64,000 bases of DNA from Flavobacteriales bacterium UBA6770 (GTDB lineage: Bacteria > Bacteroidota > Bacteroidia > Flavobacteriales_G > Salibacteraceae). Both the position numbers and the translations under genes were made by a program. The notes beneath the pieces are model-generated. The model saw nothing but the letters and a program-made list of their open reading frames with translations. It was not told where the DNA came from and searched no databases. Shown in pieces: positions 56,666 through 64,000 of this stretch (positions within the stretch are counted from its first letter, which is position 1; each line of letters starts with the position of its first letter). The stretch covers positions 124,001 to 188,000 of the forward strand of contig CAJIZH010000004.1 of the NCBI GenBank assembly GCA_905181875.1. Direction: 5' to 3'.

Positions 56666-57973
56666 CTAACTCTTCTTTAATATTGCTTCGAGATTCCCAA
56701 TCTGAGCTTCAAAACTATACTTATTAATCTCTTTTAGATTGATTTCTTCTGACGAACTCGATCCTGTTTTCCAATTTTCATACTGTGTTTTAATACAATC
56801 AGAGATTTCAAAACTTGAGGAACAAACCTTTCCAGCATTGGCCAATTCTACTAACTTTTCAGAAAATGAAAAAGTATCTGAAATAAATAAAATAGTACGG
56901 CCTACTCCTAAATACTGAAATAACTTACTGCTTAAAATTCCATTTTTTTCAGAATAATTTAAATGAAGAAGCATTTGACTAGAATTTTGATACCTAACAA
57001 CATCATCGCGATCTAGGAATTCTGTAAGGAATATATTCTGAGGATACTTATTTTTAAACTCATAAAAAGGCTTTAAAATCGGTTTCACCGAAGGAGAAAC
57101 CTCTACTCCAATAAAATTCACTTTTATATTTGACCGATACTCTGAGTTTTCGAATAATGTCTCAAGTGCCTCAAACAAACGTTCTATTTTTTGTTCCTTT
57201 CTATAAGTACCCGTGTATGAAATATTAAAACCATCAAGATTAATTTTCTCAGTCATTAAACGCTCTATTGAAGAGAACCCATTATATATAACTGGAACAT
57301 CTGCTTTGTTTCCAATACGTTTAATGTTTTCAGCAATTGGTTGGGAAACCGTGGTTACTAAATCAGCATTATTTAATATTTCTTTTTCAAGTCTTAAATT
57401 TCTTTTCTGAATGTATCTACTAATAAAATTACTGTTATGTCTCCCAAGGCTATCCAATACAATATCTTCATTAATAGCGTTCCAAGGGTCTCTGTAATCT
57501 AATGCTATCTTAATATTGCTGTTTGTTTTTATTCGCACAGCAAGGTTAAATAGCGACCATGGAGCACCACTTGCGATTATCCAGTCTAAACTTCCGAAAA
57601 AGCCAGTAAATTCATCCTCAGAAATCTTTAAATTTAGATCACGACGAAAAGGGAAAAACAATCTTAAGCTCAGATCTTTTAGTCTTTTACCAGCTCCAAA
57701 CGGTAATGTGCCAAAAAATCGAATACATAGAAGCAATACTTTTTCTAAAATACCAGGACTTTCATCGATTTCGACAGGAACATGATTCAGGGTAACTATC
57801 TTCAATCCTTCTGTATTTGGATTCCATTTGGCGTTACTAGCAAATCTTAAGTCACTAGTAAAAACAGTAACATCATGCCCTAAATCTTTAAGTATGCGAG
57901 CAGTAAAATATGGCCTTCTAGAACTTACATGGCCATGCGGAGGAAAATGAGCTGCGAGAACACCTATTTTCAT
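56666..57973 (-). CDS. GT4-family glycosyltransferase
   Basis: A 435-residue GT-B enzyme. The N-terminus GVLAAHFPPHGHVSSRRPYF has the glycine/histidine loop of GT4 transferases. LVTTVSQPIAENIKRIG precedes the linker, and the donor half begins FNISYTGTYRKEQKIERLFEAL. The donor motif is weaker than usual (SSKLFQYLGVGRTILF). The start overlaps the asnB stop as ATGA, so the two are coupled. Confidence 0.88.
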   Translation of the reverse strand: MKIGVLAAHFPPHGHVSSRRPYFTARILKDLGHDVTVFTSDLRFASNAKWNPNTEGLKIVTLNHVPVEIDESPGILEKVLLLCIRFFGTLPFGAGKRLKDLSLRLFFPFRRDLNLKISEDEFTGFFGSLDWIIASGAPWSLFNLAVRIKTNSNIKIALDYRDPWNAINEDIVLDSLGRHNSNFISRYIQKRNLRLEKEILNNADLVTTVSQPIAENIKRIGNKADVPVIYNGFSSIERLMTEKINLDGFNISYTGTYRKEQKIERLFEALETLFENSEYRSNIKVNFIGVEVSPSVKPILKPFYEFKNKYPQNIFLTEFLDRDDVVRYQNSSQMLLHLNYSEKNGILSSKLFQYLGVGRTILFISDTFSFSEKLVELANAGKVCSSSFEISDCIKTQYENWKTGSSSSEEINLKEINKYSFEAQIGNLEAILKKS

Positions 57974-59757
57974 AAACTCATAAAATTAGAAATTATTAGT
58001 GTCCGCCATTTATCTGTTGACTTTTTATCAGAAATTAAACCTTCTTTTTGTAGATTCAAATAAGACCTTTCAATCTCTTCTTTCACTACATTTTGACCTA
58101 ACCACTCTTCTTGAGGTGCGACATATCCAACCTTTTCCTTCCTCCAAGCGATCTGCGCTGGTATTATATTTTCAAAGGCTTTTCGTTGTATGTATTTTGT
58201 CCAACCATCTTTTAAAAAATATTCAGCTGGCAAAGAACAATTGTATTCAACTAACTTATGATCAAGGTATGGAAGTCTTACCTCTCTGCCGTGAGCCATT
58301 GAGTTTCTGTCAGCATAACGCAATAATTCCTGTAAAAATCCGTCATTTATATTTGAATGTCGGCAACCCTGAAACGAGCTAAAATCTCTTTTTGGATTAG
58401 GATCCGATTTAAATTGATCATAAAATTCTTTTGATACGCCTTTATTTTGCAGTTTGTTGGTTCGAGCTTTTTCAAGAATTTTGAGCATCTTAGGTATTCC
58501 AGCAAATTTTTTTTCTAAAAATCCAAATTCAAACGATTGATTTAAACTTGACTCAAATTCTAGTTTAACCTTCTTGAAATTTAGATTTTTATTTCTTTTA
58601 AGCTCCCGCAGATAGGACCTTACAAAACTGTAATACCCTCCTAAATGTTCGTCGGCACCTTGACCATCTAGGAGCACAGTCACATTATGCTTTTTTGCTA
58701 ATTCCATCACGGAATATTGGAGAAAAACTGATGCTGAATTTATTGGCTCATCTTGATGGTACAATAAGTTTTCTAGTGAATTTAAAAAAGTTTCACTCGT
58801 CGGGGAGACTCGATGAGCAGCTATATCCTTTTTCTCTAAAACTGAGTCTATATAAGCTCCTTCATCAAACTTAAAACCATCAAATCGAGCAGAAAAGGTT
58901 GATTGTCTGTCCTTGGAATGATTGGGTAATAACGATACCAATATCGAGCTATCCAAACCACCGCTTAAACTACTCCCAACAGGGACATCTGACCGTAATC
59001 TCCTCATAACAGATTGGTCTAATAAATGAATCTGTTTTTCAGTAGCCTGAGCAAAAGTATCTTGTGAAGGTTTAATGGACGAAACATTCCAGTATTCCTG
59101 TTCAATTGTACTTAAATCAAGTTTAACTTTTAGAAAATGGCCTGGCTTTAGTTCATTTATTTCATTAAAAAATGTGCTTCCTTTTAAATAATACGGATTC
59201 ACCGATCCTGAATTTAAAAAATGAAAAATCCGCTGATTATTATAGTTTTTTTGAATTCCAACAGACCAAAATGATTTTATTTCAGATGCAAAATATAGCG
59301 CTCCATTTTGACGAGTAAAAAAAAATGGTTTCTCTCCAAATCGATCTCTTGCGCAAAACATTTCCTGCTTGTACTCATCCCAAATTGCAAATGCAAACAT
59401 TCCGTCAAGTTTTGACAAGCAGTCTTCACCCCAAAGTTTGTAAGCCTTAATTAATACTTCTGTATCTGTTCCGGTTTTGCAGACAATGCCTAAACTTTCT
59501 AATTCTTTTCTTAATTCTATGTAGTTATATATTTCTCCATTGAAAGTAATTACATAATTATTATTATCAATCTGCATGGGTTGAGAGCCCTTATCTGATA
59601 ATTCAATTATGGATAATCTCCTATGACCAAAACCTACATCTGAATTATCATTTATCCAAAACCCATCACCATCGGGTCCGCGATGCTCGAGCGTGTCAGT
59701 CATCATTTTCAGATCACCTTTATCAACTCTTCCAATTATTCCCGTGATACCGCACAT
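57970..59757 (-). CDS. asnB: Asparagine synthase (glutamine-hydrolysing) family protein
   Basis: A 595-residue two-domain amidotransferase. Cys2 of MCGITGIIG is the glutaminase nucleophile, with HRRLSIIELSDKGSQPM and NGEIYNYIELRKEL in the same domain. The synthetase domain has the PP-loop VGSSLSGGLDSSILVSL and LLDGQGADEHLGGYY. It makes asparagine, or in polysaccharide clusters may form an amide on a sugar acid. Its place between a deacetylase and glycosyltransferases favours a glycan-linked amidation, but plain AsnB activity is possible. Confidence 0.9.
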   Translation of the reverse strand: MCGITGIIGRVDKGDLKMMTDTLEHRGPDGDGFWINDNSDVGFGHRRLSIIELSDKGSQPMQIDNNNYVITFNGEIYNYIELRKELESLGIVCKTGTDTEVLIKAYKLWGEDCLSKLDGMFAFAIWDEYKQEMFCARDRFGEKPFFFTRQNGALYFASEIKSFWSVGIQKNYNNQRIFHFLNSGSVNPYYLKGSTFFNEINELKPGHFLKVKLDLSTIEQEYWNVSSIKPSQDTFAQATEKQIHLLDQSVMRRLRSDVPVGSSLSGGLDSSILVSLLPNHSKDRQSTFSARFDGFKFDEGAYIDSVLEKKDIAAHRVSPTSETFLNSLENLLYHQDEPINSASVFLQYSVMELAKKHNVTVLLDGQGADEHLGGYYSFVRSYLRELKRNKNLNFKKVKLEFESSLNQSFEFGFLEKKFAGIPKMLKILEKARTNKLQNKGVSKEFYDQFKSDPNPKRDFSSFQGCRHSNINDGFLQELLRYADRNSMAHGREVRLPYLDHKLVEYNCSLPAEYFLKDGWTKYIQRKAFENIIPAQIAWRKEKVGYVAPQEEWLGQNVVKEEIERSYLNLQKEGLISDKKSTDKWRTLIISNFMSL

Positions 59758-59763
59758 AGTTTA

Positions 59764-60876
59764 TTAAGCTCCTTTTGCAAGATTATAAAAATCTGCTGTG
59801 CTACCATTAAAAGCATTTCGATGCTTTGCTTCTTCTAAAATCTTACTATACAGTGCAAAGTAATGAGGCAGGGCAATATGTTCTGGATGAAAATTCAAAG
59901 TCAAGCACCCTCCAACTTTTTCTACTTGATCCATTGTTCTAATACAACGCTCAATTGCTAAGTCTAGATTAAGCTCCAAACCATTATTAGAAAAAAGTGA
60001 TAAGTCCATTATGATTTGAGGAATTTCCCAAACACCAGTAGCTTCATATTTCTCATTTAATATTTGGTAAGGAAAGCAAGTCCCCGCTCTAAACCCAATG
60101 GATTTATTGAAACCTAGAGTTGAATCAATTTTTAATCCTACTTCCTTATGGACATTTGGAGTAGAATTAATGTCATAATGCAGGTAATGTTGACGAGAAC
60201 TAACAACCTCTTTACCCACAATTTGTTCCAATCTGTCTTTTTGAGACTTAAGTATATTAATACTATTGAAAGAATTATAACTGCCATGCAAACCGATTTC
60301 ACAACCGGTTTTATCTATTTCCTTTATTAAATCTATGCCGGTCATTTTTATACCTCTAAAGCGGGTTATATCATCTGGAAAATAGTCACAATCAAATTCA
60401 CTTAACGCTTCATTACTTGGCCGCATGAATGAAAAAAAAGTCGATTTAAAGCCATGTTTTTGCTCTACTTCTATCCATTTTTCAAACTGCCAAAACGGAT
60501 CAGTCTTTTCCATTACAACCGTTTTTTTTATTTGCTGCTTTAAAATTGAATATTGAAGCATCAATTTGCTTAAACCAGATTTTAAATACTTTTTTTTGGA
60601 TAAATTGTTCAAAGCAATTTTTGGATGATTGGAAGAGGTAATACTGTCAATATCGTGAGTAAGACATATTGCAAATGGTGCATCGTTGGGCCAAACAGAC
60701 CTTTTCTTTCCCTCCTGTAGTAAGCGAAGGTTATCCAAAAACGGAAAATCATAAGGTAAATCGCCAAAAGAAGCCTCCCAATTACCCCATTGATCTCTCC
60801 AATTTACGCTCCGTTCAATCTCATGCGAATGGCACTTATTTTTCAATTCATCATAATTCAAATTATCCCACTTCAT
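59764..60876 (-). CDS. Polysaccharide deacetylase-like (CE4/NodB) protein
   Basis: A 370-residue protein of the CE4-like deacetylase group found in exopolysaccharide clusters. The metal and catalytic motif is ICLTHDIDS, followed by a charged helical insertion (about 75-110). The second metal motif is EIGLHGSYNSFNS. A later segment, GVWEIPQIIMDLS, and a histidine in LNFHPEHIAL match the family's C-terminal pattern. It would remove N-acetyl groups from a glycan or lipid-linked sugar. I chose the ATG at 60876; an upstream TTG at 60906 would overlap the FemAB-like gene. Confidence 0.8.
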   Translation of the reverse strand: MKWDNLNYDELKNKCHSHEIERSVNWRDQWGNWEASFGDLPYDFPFLDNLRLLQEGKKRSVWPNDAPFAICLTHDIDSITSSNHPKIALNNLSKKKYLKSGLSKLMLQYSILKQQIKKTVVMEKTDPFWQFEKWIEVEQKHGFKSTFFSFMRPSNEALSEFDCDYFPDDITRFRGIKMTGIDLIKEIDKTGCEIGLHGSYNSFNSINILKSQKDRLEQIVGKEVVSSRQHYLHYDINSTPNVHKEVGLKIDSTLGFNKSIGFRAGTCFPYQILNEKYEATGVWEIPQIIMDLSLFSNNGLELNLDLAIERCIRTMDQVEKVGGCLTLNFHPEHIALPHYFALYSKILEEAKHRNAFNGSTADFYNLAKGA

Positions 60877-60883
60877 GCCTATT

Positions 60884-61843
60884 CTAATTATGAAATAATT
60901 TATCAATTTTTTTCGCTATCCTAAACGAACTTTTTTCTTTTTTAAAAAGACCAGCATAAGGTTTTAGTTCTCCTCCAAAATTGGAGAAAAACTTGGCAAT
61001 TGAAGGTACCATAGAACCCTCAAAATCAAAGGACAATCCAGATTTCATAGCCTTTGCAATAGTATAATTTAGAAGATAAGATTGTGCGCCACTATTTCTA
61101 AATTCCGGATCACCAGCACCAATTAGATAATAGTAATTCTGAGAATCACTCACAAATAAACCTCCAGAATGAATGTTTCCTGCTTCATCTTTTGTAACTA
61201 ATATTTCACCACAATTCGACGAGGTTACTTCTTCTAAAATAGCTGTGATAATTCCTAACGAATAGGGGCACTCTTTCCCCTGTCTACCGAATGTTTTTAC
61301 CGATAAATCAAATAATTCTTTTGGTGTACCACTCAATATTAACAAGGTTTTTTCGCCTTTCTTTATTTGGCGTATTAAACTACTCCTAAATCCTTTCTTT
61401 ACTTCTTCATGACTCTTATTACTGATAACATACGTAATAAAAAAGTCTAAAGACAACCTGCCTTTAGATAACTGATCAAGCAAACCTATTTCAGGTGAAA
61501 ACCTATGGATAAGTGTATCACAATTTGGAAGTTCTTGGATTAAACCTAAACATAGATTTAAGTTATTTGACAGCTCATTTGGTAACTGAAGTCGCTGCGT
61601 TTCGCAAAAAACTGGTGATAAATATGGAGTTAGTTTAGGCATTGTAATTTGATCGAAAACTTTATAGCGTTTCGAAAAACAAAAAGGCAAAAAAGCCCTA
61701 AACTCATCGCTTTCTTTTACACCAACAACATCCCAGTCTAATCCGCTGTCTTTAGCTAATAAGTCCAACCAACACGGCTGAGAAAACAAAGGAATACTAT
61801 CCGACTCAGAACAAAAAACTCGATATGCTTCTTTAATACTCAA
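60884..61843 (-). CDS. FemAB/GNAT-like acyltransferase
   Basis: A 319-residue protein with the double-GNAT layout of the FemAB-related family in exopolysaccharide operons. It shows LFSQPCWLDLLAKDSGLDWDV at the start, FRSSLIRQIKKGEK as the helical middle, and YYYLIGAGDPEFRNSGAQSY with FDFEGSMVPSIAKFFSNFGG at the end. Such proteins transfer an amino acid or acyl group to an amino sugar. The formyltransferase overlaps it by 4 bases upstream. The donor is unknown. Confidence 0.78.
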   Translation of the reverse strand: MSIKEAYRVFCSESDSIPLFSQPCWLDLLAKDSGLDWDVVGVKESDEFRAFLPFCFSKRYKVFDQITMPKLTPYLSPVFCETQRLQLPNELSNNLNLCLGLIQELPNCDTLIHRFSPEIGLLDQLSKGRLSLDFFITYVISNKSHEEVKKGFRSSLIRQIKKGEKTLLILSGTPKELFDLSVKTFGRQGKECPYSLGIITAILEEVTSSNCGEILVTKDEAGNIHSGGLFVSDSQNYYYLIGAGDPEFRNSGAQSYLLNYTIAKAMKSGLSFDFEGSMVPSIAKFFSNFGGELKPYAGLFKKEKSSFRIAKKIDKLFHN

Positions 61844-62772
61844 AACTTTAATAGTGACTTTTTTAGCTTCTCCTTGATTGGAAGAAATTCTTCACAATAT
61901 ACAATACCATCATTGCAAGTAATTTTCCCAAATCGCCCGTTAAAATCTATGCTTCCGACAGCTGAATCTCTTGCCTTATCCATTTCGTATGATACAATTT
62001 CCCAGTAGGGTGAATTAAAGACTCTAATATAAGGTTTGGCAGTCCTTAGGAAGTGCCAAACATCCTTAACCGACCACTTTTCCCATTCAATTAAATCCCA
62101 AGCATCATGAACATTTCTAGCGTAATCTGTAGGCGACTCTTTTGGCTGTTTAATTCTTTCTACTGAACTAGATTCTAACATTAGCATGGCCTCAAGTAAA
62201 GCCTTAACTCCTATATTATCAATTAATTGAGAATATATATAGGCAAACTTTTCACCCTTTTTTATAATGAGTTTTTTGGACAGAATAATATCTCCCGTAT
62301 CTGCTCCCTTATCTACAAAATGCACCGTCACTCCGTATTCAATGTCTTGATTGTAGGCTGTCCAAATAAAAGGGTTTCCTCCCCGATATTTTGGCAATAA
62401 AGACGGATGTAAATTAATCGTCCCGTGCTTAGGGATTGAAAATGCCTCTTCTTTTATCAATTGTGACATGCTAAAAACAACCATAAGGTCTGGTTTCAAC
62501 TGTTCTAAAAACAACTTCAAATCAGAACTATTCTTGTGGTTTAATAAAAAACTGGGTATGTTTTCTTTCTGTGCAAGCTCAGATACAGTATCAACTCGAT
62601 TGGTTAACCACTTCTTTAAACGAAAAAAAATCGATTGTTTTTTAACTAAAACTTTGTTCTTTCCATTTGAATTTTGAAACAACGATTCAACAATTCCAAT
62701 TACCTGATGTTCAGAATTTAGGAGCGAATCTAATATAGGGTTTAAACCTTGAGTTATTAAGACTATATTCAC
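61840..62772 (-). CDS. Formyltransferase family protein, probable sugar N-formyltransferase
   Basis: A 310-residue enzyme related to methionyl-tRNA formyltransferase. The catalytic triad appears as the Asn and His in INLHPSLLPKYRGGNPF and the Asp in DKGADTGDI. The first 90 residues are a reduced Rossmann part, and the C-terminal domain (SPTDYARNVHDAWDLIEW) is unlike that of Fmt. With the glycan genes around it, it most likely formylates an amino sugar (as in VioF or QdtF) using N10-formyl-tetrahydrofolate. It overlaps its neighbours by ATGA on both sides. Confidence 0.85.
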   Translation of the reverse strand: MNIVLITQGLNPILDSLLNSEHQVIGIVESLFQNSNGKNKVLVKKQSIFFRLKKWLTNRVDTVSELAQKENIPSFLLNHKNSSDLKLFLEQLKPDLMVVFSMSQLIKEEAFSIPKHGTINLHPSLLPKYRGGNPFIWTAYNQDIEYGVTVHFVDKGADTGDIILSKKLIIKKGEKFAYIYSQLIDNIGVKALLEAMLMLESSSVERIKQPKESPTDYARNVHDAWDLIEWEKWSVKDVWHFLRTAKPYIRVFNSPYWEIVSYEMDKARDSAVGSIDFNGRFGKITCNDGIVYCEEFLPIKEKLKKSLLKF

Positions 62773-64000
62773 TTGAAAAGCTTTTTAATTACAGGTATTC
62801 TTGAGCCTACCACTTTCAATTCATCTACTGAAACAATTTTCATTTTCAAACCCAAAGTCAAAATAATTAGGTAGCCTATAAATAATTCTAATGGTAAAAA
62901 CCAAAAACTAATATCAAAGGAATGTAGGGTTCCAAAAATCAAGACGCAAACAAGAAAAACAGATCCTACTAAGTAAAGATTCCAATACTCGATCAGCCCT
63001 ACTTTAAGTATTTTAGTTGAAATCAAACTCATGTTAATAAAGCCAACGCTATTGGCAATCAAAGTAGCCACTGCTGCTCCTTCCATACCCATTAACGGTA
63101 TTAATAAAAAATTCAATGCAAGGTTGATTAGAATAATTAGAATTCCATTCTTGATTAATTTATTACCGTTTTCAGAAACAATAATTACATCTTGAAAATC
63201 ATTTATTCTCCAAAACATTAGACAAGAATAAATCATAAAAACAAAAACACTTTCTTTATATTTATCAGAGAGATACATAGGGATTAATGAATCGGCATTG
63301 AAAATACAAAAAACGACTAAAGGATAAATCAATATGGCTAGAATGCGGATTACCCTTTTTTTCAATTCTATAATTTTAGAAATATCTCGTTTTTCGTAGA
63401 GTTTGGATATTTCAGAGAAAACAGAGCTAGAAACAGAAAGATATATCGTTGATAGCACGGGGATTTCAATTGCACCATTTCTGTAAAGTGCATATACATC
63501 TGTACCTAATATTTTCATAATCATTACGGAATCGATTAAAACAAATCCGATTCCTAAAACATTAGCGAACCCTATATTACTAGATTGTTTAAGAATATAT
63601 CTATAATGCTCACTTACATTATTATGGATATCAATACGCAAAGGTTGGTTGAAATACATTAATACTGACTGAAACACAGGTATTATGGTTAATACCACAA
63701 TAACCGACAATATACTTCCTTCATTATAGACGGCTATTAAAATTAGTATGACTTTAATAAAATTAGTGGATGCTTGAATCATGATAAGTTGTTTTGTTCT
63801 ATTCAAAGAAATATAACAACTTGATAAACATGTATTTACAACTGAAAAGACTACTGAAACCGAAAATACCTTTAATGCAATTGACAAATCCGGTTCACCT
63901 AACCAATTTGCTATAATTGTGCTAAAACCTGCCATCAGTACCGCCAAAACGATTCCAAATACCGACGCTAATTTCAAAGTATGTGAAAAATATTGACTGC
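62769..64000 (-). CDS. Polysaccharide flippase (Wzx-like), 5' end cut by window edge
   Basis: A multi-helix membrane protein of the MOP/oligosaccharide flippase group that moves lipid-linked repeat units across the inner membrane. The frame is open to the right edge (it continues as SQYFSHTLKLASVFGIV at the last bases), so the start is outside; 410 codons are visible. About ten membrane helices are evident, for example VIVVLTIIPVFQSVLMYF and AILIYPLVVFCIFNADSL. MGMEGAAVATLIANSVGFINM is typical for the family. It is the most upstream visible gene of the glycan operon and overlaps the formyltransferase by ATGA. Confidence 0.88.
   Translation of the reverse strand, partial: SQYFSHTLKLASVFGIVLAVLMAGFSTIIANWLGEPDLSIALKVFSVSVVFSVVNTCLSSCYISLNRTKQLIMIQASTNFIKVILILIAVYNEGSILSVIVVLTIIPVFQSVLMYFNQPLRIDIHNNVSEHYRYILKQSSNIGFANVLGIGFVLIDSVMIMKILGTDVYALYRNGAIEIPVLSTIYLSVSSSVFSEISKLYEKRDISKIIELKKRVIRILAILIYPLVVFCIFNADSLIPMYLSDKYKESVFVFMIYSCLMFWRINDFQDVIIVSENGNKLIKNGILIILINLALNFLLIPLMGMEGAAVATLIANSVGFINMSLISTKILKVGLIEYWNLYLVGSVFLVCVLIFGTLHSFDISFWFLPLELFIGYLIILTLGLKMKIVSVDELKVVGSRIPVIKKLFK

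Overview
The window looks like a chromosome segment of a free-living, probably marine, member of the Bacteroidota, close to the Flavobacteriales. The evidence is: type IX secretion (T9SS) sorting domains on several secreted proteins; a PorQ gene; transketolase encoded as two half-genes; a menaquinone operon; the neighbour set rpmG/DUF4295/ftsY; and many copies of the Bacteroidota -7 promoter element TAnnTTTG (often TACATTTG), with no Shine-Dalgarno signals. The DNA is AT-rich. I see no rRNA, tRNA, CRISPR array, prophage or insertion sequence.

Region 1 (1-8.5 kb): topoisomerase IV genes (parE, then a META-type lipoprotein, then parC running off the left edge), the ATPase ychF, and the two transketolase halves with a secreted von Willebrand A protein gene between them. 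parE and both transketolase halves each carry one extra base. Removing the C of a CAT triplet restores the reading frame in all three.

Region 2 (8.5-22.6 kb): envelope and housekeeping genes. These are a DUF4920 lipoprotein, an OmpA-type protein with PorE-like architecture, a large AsmA-like protein, a dicarboxylate/amino-acid symporter, aroC, a diverged nucleotidyltransferase-like protein, porQ, cmk, ftsY, DUF4295/rpmG, a thioredoxin-fold lipoprotein-like protein and an aminotransferase.

Region 3 (22.7-34.1 kb): a DUF1573 protein, a 700-base stretch without an intact gene, valS and phosphoglucomutase in an overlapping pair, a decayed T9SS cargo gene, ddl, and an overlapping run of PASTA protein, T9SS cargo protein and RluD-type pseudouridine synthase.

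Region 4 (34.1-50.7 kb): the menaquinone operon menF-menD-menA-menC-menE (no menB in it), a 2315-residue secreted beta-helix/SprB-repeat protein, an orphan OmpR-type response regulator, a RecB-like PD-(D/E)XK nuclease and a TPR protein.

Region 5 (50.7-64 kb): a polysaccharide locus. A polytopic membrane protein faces a long minus-strand operon: flippase (cut by the right edge), formyltransferase, FemAB/GNAT-like protein, deacetylase, asparagine-synthase-type amidotransferase, three glycosyltransferases, and a 740-residue protein made of two fused GT4 domains. The genes overlap or nearly touch, so they should act together in building, modifying and exporting one surface glycan. The chorismate made by AroC feeds the men operon. 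PorQ and the T9SS machinery would export and anchor the sorting-domain proteins.
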